Below are positions 56,440-64,000 of a stretch of 64,000 nt of DNA, piece after piece. Origin of the DNA: Vandiemenella viatica (Eukaryota; Arthropoda; Insecta; Orthoptera; Morabidae); assembly GCA_031002005.1 (NCBI GenBank), contig CM061921.1, forward strand, positions 127,440,597-127,504,596, in the 5' to 3' direction. The notes under the pieces are model-generated. The model did not search any database and was not told where the DNA came from. It saw nothing but the letters and a program-made list of their open reading frames with translations. Position 1 is the first letter of the stretch. The number at the start of each line of letters is the position of its first letter. The translations under genes and the position numbers were made by a program.

Positions 56440-57918
56440 AGAACATTCCGTGGTTCAATAGGGAAGGGAAGCGATTGCTCAGGAAGAAAAGGCGTTTACA
56501 TGCCATGGTAAAGAAATCGGGGGACTCGTCTAATTATGTTAAATTTGTCCAGTTACGAGCGGAAGTGCGTAAGGCAATGCGTGATGCGTTCAAAGAATTC
56601 CAAGCCAGGAATTTATCCGAAGATCTGATTACTGATCCAAAAAAGTTCTGGTCGTATGTCAAATTACCAAGAGGTTCTCGTAACGTTATGCCCTCACTGA
56701 TTAAGGAAAATGGGGAAATATCCGAAACCAGCGTAGAGAGAGCCGAAATCTTTAATAATAAATTTAATAAATCTTTCAACGACACAAAACTCAGAGAAGA
56801 TTCCGACATTTGCCAATCGTACACACAAAATTATGAGTGATCTTGTTCTTGATGTCGAGGGAATAATGTAAAAACCAATAAGACTCCCGGACCAGACGGT
56901 ATTCCTACAAGATTATACTCCAGGTACGCAATGGAAATTGCACCGTATTTGATGAAATTATATACCGCCTCCTTGGAAGCAAGGAAAAATACGAGCCGAA
57001 TTGAAGACCGCCATCGTAAGTCCAGTGTTTAAAAATTATAGACCGATCTCGTTAACATCAATATTTTGTAGGATTTTAGAAGACATCATCAATTCAAATG
57101 TCATGCGGTTTCTGGATGAAGATGGGCTTTTAAATGCAAATAAACATGGATTCAGAAAAGGCCGATGCTGCGAAACACAACTTGAACTTTTAATTCACGA
57201 TTTGTGCCGTATTATAGATGGGCAAACTCAGGTTGATATAGTTCTATTAGATTTTAAAAAAGCTTTCGACACTGTGCCTCACACTATGTTCCTTAGGAAA
57301 CTTCGTGGTTACGGCATATGTAGACAAATATGCGACTGGGTTGCAGACTTACTGAAGGGCAGAACACAGTGTGTAGTTCTCGACGGTGAGAGTTCATCAC
57401 TTACCGAGGCGAGGTCCGGGGTTCCCCGAGGAAGCGTCATAGGGCCTCTGTTGTTTCTCATATACGTTAATGATTTGAGTGACATAATAAGGGGGATGAA
57501 AAGATTATTTGCCGATGATGTTATTATTTATGGTGAAATCAAAACCCAGGAGGACTGCGCTTTGTTACAAGACGATATTATGAAAATAATTGTGTGGTGT
57601 AAGGACTGGCAGTTTGAGTTAAACGCTAAAAAGTGCCAAGTCATGCGGGTGAGTAAAAAGGTGACACCATCTTGCTCTGAATTTACAATTAATGGTACTG
57701 TCCTTAGAACGGTAGATTCCGCTAAATATCTAGGGGTAACAATTCGTAATAATTTGTCGTGTAATGAGCATATCGGGAAAGCAAATCATATACTCCGATT
57801 TCTAGGTCATAATTTAAAACAATGCACTCCGGAAGTTAAATCGATTGCATATAAGTCACAAGTGCGTCCTCACTTAGAATATTGTTGTTCTGTATGGGTT
57901 CCCCTCAAAAGGGGTTAA
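56440..57918 (+). pseudogene. Reverse transcriptase of the L2/CR1-like LINE
   Basis: Linker 56475-56840 (basic, helical; EFQARNLSEDLITDPKKFWS). A frame break near 56870 leads into TPGPDGIPTRL. Frame 57001-57918 then gives FKNYRPISLTSIFCRILEDI, NANKHGFRKGRCCETQLEL, IVLLDFKKAFDTVPH (motif A, both Asp), RSGVPRGSVIGPLLFLIYVN, MKRLFADDVIIYGE (intact FADD), KKCQVMRVSK and KYLGVTIRNNLSCNEHI. A single +1 slip near 57900 (CCCCTCAAAAGGGG) joins it to the C-terminal tail. All catalytic residues are present, so decay is recent. Confidence 0.9.
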
Positions 57919-58250
57919 TGGAGTCATTAGAGAAGGTCCAAAGAAAAGCCGCCCGATTCGTGACGGGTATATATAGTTGGAGGGAAAGCGTAAGTGCGAT
58001 GTTGAAGGAGTTAGGTTGGGAAGACCTTGACCACCGAAAGCGTTGCTCTCAACGGAAGGTAATTGAAAAATTCACTACTGACATATTTCAGAATGATAGC
58101 AAACAAATATTGCTACCAACAACATTCGTATCTCGGAATGACCGTGAAAATAAGATAAGAGAAATCAGGGCCAGAACCGATTCTTTTCTGTATTCATTTT
58201 TTCCACGAGCAATTAGGGAATGGAATAGAAAGGATTTACCTGGCGAGTAA
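57882..58250 (+). pseudogene. C-terminal tail of the L2/CR1-like ORF2
   Basis: Frame with MESLEKVQRKAARFVTGIYS, MLKELGWEDLDHRKRC and FFPRAIREWNRKDLP, ending at TAA 58248-58250. The N-x-LP or RDLP ending and the QRRAARFV block are typical of CR1/L2/Jockey-related LINEs. It is one frame off from the preceding palm domain. Confidence 0.88.
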
Positions 58251-58760
58251 ACTTAAAATCCGACAGGAGTAGCTTTCGATAATGCTCTCCGGCCATCCTG
58301 ATATGAGTTTACCATGGTTTTCCTAGATCACTCAATAGCCCATGGGTGCCTCCTGCAATTTCCAGTATATCCCTTTCAAATAATTACCCTTTCAGACAGG
58401 TGCAATGCACCCTCCACCACACACTTTTAGTGAATCGCGGAGTAATAGTAATAGAACTAATGAATACGAAATAATGTATGTACAATAATATATTGATATA
58501 TGAGGTAGTCGGCTACAACAAATTAGATGAGATAATTAAGTTTGATAACCTGAAAGCTAGATTGTAATGCGGTGCATACCGGTATTCCTTGATATAGCGT
58601 CAAAGTGATATGAGTTGAGTTGATGATGGAAACAATATTTTAAGTTAATGTGTAAAGAATGAGAGATTTGCAAATAATGAAAGCAATGAGTAAAATAAAT
58701 GATAACAGTGAAAAAAACGTGAGAAGAGTTACTTAATGTGTAGTAAATTTTGGTTGTAGT
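58251..58760 (+). other. 3' untranslated region of the L2/CR1-like LINE
   Basis: The first part (58285-58350) reads GGCCATCCTGATATGAG and TTTACCATGGTTTTCCTAGA then TCACTC, close to the central body of the common SINE. The second part (58455-58760) matches 45020-45330. A structured tail or terminal short repeat was not identified. Confidence 0.6.
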
Positions 58761-58943
58761 CCAAAATGCATAGTGAACTATACAAAAGAAAAGGATTGAC
58801 TTGTCACAACATGGACGTCAGTTTTTGCTGTTATACACATTTCTTTGAGCGTAAATAGCTCGATATGTCTGTCAGATACATGTTCAAGCAGGAGAGTTGA
58901 TAACACCTATCTTTGTCGCAAGTTGTAATATTACTCTAGTATA

Positions 58944-59336
58944 CAGGATGAGTCATATAAAACTGTTTGTCGGTATATTTGGCAAAATACAAATCAGATT
59001 AAAAAAAAAAAAAATGTTGTGATAAAAGTTGTTCACCTCGAAGAGGGACATCCATTAACATAACGCTCAACCCCCCCCCCCCCAAAACACCCCCGAGGGC
59101 GGGAGGGGGGTTGAATTTGAAATCTTAAATACGAACCCCCACGTTTTATTGCAGATTTGGATTCTCCGTCAAAAAAAATCTTTTGTTTGAAACATTTTTT
59201 TCTTTTCATGATAGATGGCGCTGTAATCGGCAAAAATGAAATTGACTTTAAGATTGTTGCAAAACGGTAATATCTGATCACGAAACTCGAAGTACTTTTT
59301 TTGATAATGCCATCATGTGACACCTCCCACAATCGA
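58944..59336. repeat. Left terminal inverted repeat of the mariner-type element
   Basis: Pairs with 60746-61149 along almost all its length, including TTTGGCAAAATACAAATC, GTTCACCTCGAAGAGGGACA, GATAGATGGCGCTGTAATC and CATCATGTGACACCTCCCAC (last on opposite arm inverted). Scattered mismatches and small indels. Confidence 0.9.
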
Positions 59337-60683
59337 AGCAAATGTCCAAAATGATATCCGTTGTTTGAAATGCACATTGCAACTCTGTGTCTAAAATACA
59401 ATCCGAGCGTGGTGGTGTAACGGATAGCGTTCTGGCCTCGCATTCGGGAGGACGGCGGTTCGAATCCCCGTCCGGGCATCCAGATTTGGGTTTTCCATGG
59501 TTTCCCCAAATCACTCCAGGTGAATGCCGGGATGCTTCCTTCAAAAGGCCATGGCCGAATTCCTTCCCATTCCTTGCCCCCATCCTTTCCCGTCTCTAAA
59601 GACCACGTTGTTAAAAAGGGACGTTAAACTGTAAAAAAAAAAAAATCTAAAATACAATCCGACATTTATGAATGTCTCTGCGCTAATGTTTTCACATTCA
59701 TTGATAATTCGCTGCCGCATATTTTCTGGGGTTGTTGGTACATCCATGTAAACTCCCTCTTTTAGCCATCCCCACAGGAAAAAATCGGCAGGAGTCAAAT
59801 CGGGTGAGCGTGCGGGCCACGTTTGATGACCTCCTCGTCCAATCCATTGACCCGGATAGTCTCGATTTAAAACTTCTCCAGATATTCGTGAATAATGCGT
59901 CTGGCATCCATCGTGTTGAAACCACATATCCCTTCTTGTTTGAAGTGGAACATCTTCCATTAGTATGAGTAAAACATTATCTACAATGTCGCTGTACATT
60001 GGACCAGTCAGATTACCTTCTATGAAGTATGGGCCAATTACCTGCGTACCCAAAATACTGCACCAAACGTTGACACTCCATGGGCGTTGATGTTCAAATT
60101 GCCTTACCCAATGGGGATTCTCCAATGACCAATAATGCATATTATGTCGATTCACTTCACCACGATTCGTAAAATTTGATTCATCAGAGAAAAGTATCTG
60201 TACAATGAAATTATTATTCACTGCCAGTTGTTCCTGTATCCAGTTGCAGAAATTCAGGTGGTTTTGAAAATCGTCACGATGCAGTTCTTGATGCAGCGAT
60301 AAATGACATGGAAGCCACTTGTTTTCATGCAGTATGCGTAGAACACTTCTTTGCGAAATTCCTGAACCTCGTGCAATGTGCCAAGAACTAATGTGAGGAT
60401 TTGCAACAACTGCAGCTAAAACACTCACTGTGTTATTTTCGTTTGTCGCAGGACGCGGTCTGACTCTTCTTCTAGGTTTAACGCTGCCAGTTTCAGTAAA
60501 CAAATGGACAATACTGCGAAAAGTCTTTACAGATGGCACATGCCTGTCAGGGAACAGATTGGCATACCTTTGACGAGCTTCTTCAACATTTCTATGAGCC
60601 TCAAAGTACGTGGTAATGATATCGACTCTCTCTGCAATCGTTAATAACGTGGAACAGTTGCGATGAGATGTGTACAGTCCGAA
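59330..60683 (-). pseudogene. DDE transposase of the Tc1/mariner superfamily, split by a SINE
   Basis: This cuts and pastes the element at TA sites. The frame is open from 60683: a helix-turn-helix N-terminus (VEEARQRYANLFPDRHVPSV), a second DNA-binding helix (SGISQRSVLRILHENKW), then the catalytic triad: QILFSDESNFTNRG, MWFQHDGCQTHYS and WPARSPDLTPADFFLWGWLK. About 36 residues separate the second and third Asp. The SINE at 59403-59645 cuts the protein after FINVGLYFR, and the frame resumes without shift as HRVAMCISNNGYHFGHLL. No ATG is retained upstream, and the expected stop after HLL is read through into the inverted repeat. Apart from the SINE there is no internal stop or frameshift. Confidence 0.88.
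59403..59645 (+). mobile_element. tRNA-derived SINE, copy 7
   Basis: Head CCGAGCGTGGTGGTGTAACG, B box GGTTCGAATCC, standard body, A tail 59631-59645. A perfect 17-bp duplication TCTAAAATACAATCCGA (59390-59406 and 59646-59662) slightly overlaps the head. It is inserted in the transposase frame of the mariner-type element. Close to copies 1 and 2 in sequence. Confidence 0.95.
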
Positions 60684-60745
60684 TCATTGAAGTAACATGC
60701 ACAGTCTGACACGAACTAAGACGCATGATCACAGTCTGTGCTTAT

Positions 60746-61149
60746 TCGATTGTGGGAGGTGTCACATGATGGAATTATCAAAAATATCAAAAAAGTACTT
60801 CGATTTTCGTGATCTGATGTGTATTTGTTTGATATATTACCGTTTTGCAACAATCTTAAAGTCAATTTAATTTTTGCTGATTACAGCGCCATCTATCATG
60901 AAGTGAAAAAAATGTTTCACACAAAAGATACATATTTTTCACGGAGAATCCAAACCTGCAATAAAAAATAGGGGTTCCTATTTAATATTTAAAAGTCACC
61001 CCCTCCCGCCCCCGGTGGTGGTGCAGGGAGTCGGGCGTTATGTTAATGAATGTCCCTCTTCGAGGTGAACAATTTTTATTACAACTTTTTTTAATCCGAT
61101 TTGTATTTTGCCAAATATACTGACAAACAGTATTAAATGCCTCACCCTG
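60746..61149. repeat. Right terminal inverted repeat of the mariner-type element
   Basis: Inverse of 58944-59336. Ends GCCTCACCCTG before TA. Confidence 0.9.
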
Positions 61150-61258
61150 TATTTAGGGCTTTATTTCTTTATTCTTGTGTCATTTTTGGTGTTTTAGAGT
61201 GTGGCGCAATATTTACTTAGATCTCGAAGGGTAAAATGTTGCACCAGAGCTGTTTAGA

Positions 61259-61504
61259 CAGAGAGTGGTGGGTGAGTGGTTAACGCTCTGGCCTCGCATT
61301 CGGGAGGACGCCGGTTAGAATTCCCCTACGGGCATCCAGATTTGTGTTTTCCATGGTTTCCCAAAATCACTCCAGGCGATTGCCGGGATGCTTCCTTCAA
61401 AAAGGCCATTGCCAAATTCCTTCCAGTTCCTTGTCCCCAGTCCCATCCCGCCTCTAATGACCTCAACGTCGACGAGGCGTAAACCCATAAGGATAAAAAA
61501 AAAT
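61259..61504 (+). mobile_element. tRNA-derived SINE, copy 8
   Basis: Head GTGGTGGGTGAGTGGTTAAC; the B box is degraded (GGTTAGAATTCC). Body with TTTCCCAAAATCACTCCAGG; tail GTCGACGAGGCGTAAACCCA and an A run. An 11-bp duplication AGCTGTTTAGA lies at 61248-61258 and 61505-61515. Confidence 0.93.
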
Positions 61505-61814
61505 AGCTGTTTAGATACGTCAGTCAAGATGCAGCATATATAGAAGGAGTGAGTAGGTACGATGGCGGCCGCGTGTTTCAGAAACAGCGATTTGCTTGGT
61601 ATTAACTGGATTCGCTCATCGTTGTTGTGGGGGCACTGAAAAGAATATTTATCCGGCCTAGTGTTATTTGATGTCGAATGTCTTTCGAAAAGTATAACTG
61701 AGGGCGCAGAATGTTTTCAATGTTTTTGAAACTACAAATAGTTGTCGACGTCAATATTTTAACTTCAGGAGTATTTTAGATGCGATTCAGGCAAGTTTTA
61801 TTTCGGGGTTTTTG

Positions 61815-61990
61815 TTTTTATTATGACTGTACGCCCTGTCGACGTCAAGTTCATTAGTGGCGGGAATGGAATGGGGGCGTGGAACGGGAAGTAATTCACC
61901 CATGGCCTATTGATTGAAGCATCCCGACATTTGCCTGTAGTGATTTGGGGAAACCATAGAAAACCGAAACCTGGATTCTCGGATGGAGAT
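61815..61990 (-). mobile_element. tRNA-derived SINE, copy 9 (truncated head)
   Basis: CCTGTCGACGTCAAGTTCAT, then GTGATTTGGGGAAACCATAG. The tRNA-like head is lost after GGATTCTCGGATGGAG. It is more diverged than the others. Confidence 0.85.
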
Positions 61991-61999
61991 TTTGAAAGA

Positions 62000-64000
62000 T
62001 AGGTTCGAATGGGGAAGTGAAGATTTAATGAGTTAGGGATATTTGAGTTTCAAAATTTTACTTTGCTTTTTTTTGGTTAATGAAAGCGACATTGGTTTTT
62101 TAGGTTAGTGAATATAGTCAGATACATTATTTTTTATGAAGCATTAGATAGAGGAAATCTGGTTAAATTGCTAGGTTATGTGTGTGAGTATTCCGTAATT
62201 AGTATGAAACTATCCAAGAACATATTTATATTAACAAATATGGGGACCATTTGAGGATTTCCGTAACACACAGAGAATAGTTTTTGAACTTTCCTACTTG
62301 AGAAAGGAATTGACAGAAAATTTTTCATAGTTATATAAAGGCCATTTTTTTTTTTATTTTGGTTTATCGAGCGACGGAATCTTCTGTTTATTTTATTGCA
62401 ATTTATTTGTCGGTTAGTATGCCTGTTTGAAAAGAAATGGCAGTTTTAATATAAGAGTCTCACACAAAAGAACTGGGTTATTACAGTAGATCCTTGGAGA
62501 CCCTTTCTATATTCTATTGTTTTTTTGAGTCTCAGGAAACAGAAGTCTCTGTTGAATGCAGTCACTGACCGTATAACACTGACTGCTCCTTTACAATACA
62601 CCACGATCTGTAAGTACTTAAGGTGGCTTGCAGATTTAATTAAGACTGTTACATGTTGCTTGTTGTAATAGTAAGTAGTTTCACAAAGGGTCTTTTTCTC
62701 CTGGCCTTGATTCTTCTTACTACGGAATATTGGTTATTTAATTAGTATGAATGTGATGATTTGTGTTTTATGTGTTTTCCTCGGGTCAAGCATGAGACGA
62801 GTAAAAATGGAGAGACTGACATTTGTTGGCCCATTCAGAACTACTGTTCAGAAAGACACCAATGTGTACCTAAAGATGAACGTACCCATTCGACAACGTG
62901 TAACCATCCTTACTGCACAGTAACTCACCATCTGCCGTACCTTACACCTATGGGGTTGGAACTGGCAAAGCACATGATGAGGTCATGTATAGTTTGCATT
63001 GCCTTAATAGCTTAGCCTCCAAAACTTTTTTTATTATTGATGCTGCATTTGATTTATAATAGAATTATAGTTTGTAACAATGTGAACTAAAAGGTTAAAA
63101 AATATTTTTAAAAATTGTTCATGAGCGATGGGATGACCCATGATTCAGTATAAGTTAATTGTTAAATAAGCTTAACTCAAGAATAAAGTAATTTATACCA
63201 AAAAATAACTTTAATGTATCAGAGCGTGACGTGTTAGAAATCAGTTGCTATATTTTTTATCGCTAGCTATTCATAGAGTCATTATGAAAAATAAATAGAC
63301 AGATCAATGCTTTTTTTTTCATTAAAGTTATTTTTTGACTAATGACTTTATTTTTGTTTTAAGATTTTTATTTTTAAAAATTAAAAAAAGGTTTTTACGA
63401 ATTGTTAGAGATACTATCACTGTTAAACAAAATATCTATATTTAAAAATTATTTTTTAGTTCATCTTGTTACAAAAGCGTGTTTTTCGTTGGTTAAACTA
63501 TATTTTATTTTTGATTTTTTAGTTATGCTATAAAAGCGTACTCTTTTAGTGTTTGCGTTTTCTTCGCCAATATTCTTTTCTTAGTGTTGTAGTTTATCTT
63601 TCACTTTTATTTCCGCGAGTAAAGGACAGTTAAATGGCCAACCTTACGAGTTAACCGACAGCTGGGAAAACGTAGAAGGCTACTGTTCTATAATAGTACG
63701 AACTAACTCGAGACGATGTAGTGAATGCTCACTGTTCAACAGACACTATCGTAGATGTTTGCATGTGCGGGCGCAGGGAGTTCCGCAATAAGTGTGCATT
63801 GAGAAAATTTCAAATGATTCAGATGTCTGGAAGTGAGTAATTTAAATGCGTATGGCATTGTTGGCCACAAAATCTCCGAATAGCCCTGCTCACCAAGTGT
63901 CAAAGGATTTTCGACTTGCCACGCATGCGCACTCATGTCTAACCCGATAATCCTATCGGGTATACGGGAGTTCCAGTTTAACGTCAGCATCCTAGCTTGC
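62000..64000. other. No recognised feature
   Basis: AT-rich. The plus frame 62761-63015 (84 codons, ten Cys, several His) is the most gene-like but matches no family I know and lacks a full Cys-pair pattern. A 16-base inverted match AAAAAATAACTTTAAT (63201 and 63325) is probably chance in AT-rich DNA. Confidence 0.4.

Larger units (their letters stand above)
55340..58760 (+). mobile_element. L2/CR1-like LINE (3' part), probably continuing 48503-48809
   Basis: Plus-strand endonuclease, reverse transcriptase and C-terminal tail, then a 3' untranslated region to about 58760. No RNase H and no poly-A tail, as in CR1/L2 groups. The first codons after 55340 (KIWKRLDVNYFLGT) may be the end of the ORF1 whose start is at 48503, with the I-like no. 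2 element inserted between. Confidence 0.75.
58944..61149 (-). mobile_element. Tc1/mariner-type transposon with 400-bp inverted repeats
   Basis: TA dinucleotides flank the ends (58942-58943 and 61150-61151). The termini are CAGGATGAGTCATATAAAAC and inverse CAGGGTGAGGCATTTAATAC. Inverted repeats run 58944-59336 and 60746-61149, far longer than the 20-30 bp of ordinary mariners. A single DDE transposase lies between. A SINE is inserted at 59403. A poly-C tract (59071-59084) interrupts the left arm. Confidence 0.88.

Noticed and set aside
62761..63015. Cys/His-rich 84-codon frame as a zinc-finger gene
   Set aside because: The Cys and His spacing does not form a complete known finger pattern.
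63198..63345. Inverted repeat AAAAAATAACTTTAAT
   Set aside because: Only about 16 bases in very AT-rich DNA, no target duplication.

Overview
This is a stretch of animal nuclear DNA, almost certainly from an insect. It is AT-rich, has no operons and no convincing intact host gene, and is packed with interrupted mobile elements. Nine or more recognisable copies (full or truncated) of one tRNA-derived SINE, with a conserved body around CCATGGTTTCC, recall SINEs I associate with polyneopteran insects (grasshoppers, crickets, stick insects, cockroaches). That placement is from memory and not tested.

Layout. 1-11400: a minus-strand I-clade-like non-LTR retrotransposon (ORF1 with zinc knuckles, endonuclease, reverse transcriptase, RNase H). 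It is split by a SINE (3750-4006) and by a 5.25-kb hAT-type element (4769-10022) with an exact 8-bp target duplication. The hAT-type element itself contains a Penelope-like inverted repeat, a Jockey-like LINE and another SINE. 11420-12915: broken plus-strand reading frames resembling a double-jelly-roll capsid protein and a small companion, read as a fossil DNA virus or Polinton-like element. 13860-14523: a LINE endonuclease relic. 16391-17418: an inverted repeat and a second SINE family. 19330-24160: a decayed plus-strand Jockey element with three insertions inside it. 25570-28130: a diverged tandem array with an RTE-like tail. 29166-31817: a degenerate hAT transposon with perfect 8-bp duplications. 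32103-32320: a foldback MITE.

34792-36117: two SINEs. 38623-43800: a gypsy-like LTR retrotransposon with a 4-bp target duplication, whose 3' LTR is cut by an ORF1-only Jockey-type retroposon. 44780-46430: SINE, LINE 3' tract and a large hairpin. 46431-48180: a purine-rich decayed tract. 48503-58760: an L2/CR1-like LINE (SGNH-type ORF1 piece, endonuclease, reverse transcriptase) apparently split by a second minus-strand I-like element (48810 to about 55335). 58944-61149: a Tc1/mariner-type transposon with unusually long (about 400 bp) inverted repeats, carrying a SINE inside its transposase. 61259-61990: two more SINEs. 62000-64000: nothing recognised.

There is no pathway here. The relationships are those of insertion: SINEs mobilised by LINE machinery into older elements, and DNA transposons carrying older LINEs inside them. 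The most unusual items are the capsid-like pseudogene at 11.4-12.9 kb, the recurrent inverted repeats carrying hammerhead-ribozyme-like cores, the alternating tandem array at 26-28 kb, and the split LTR.
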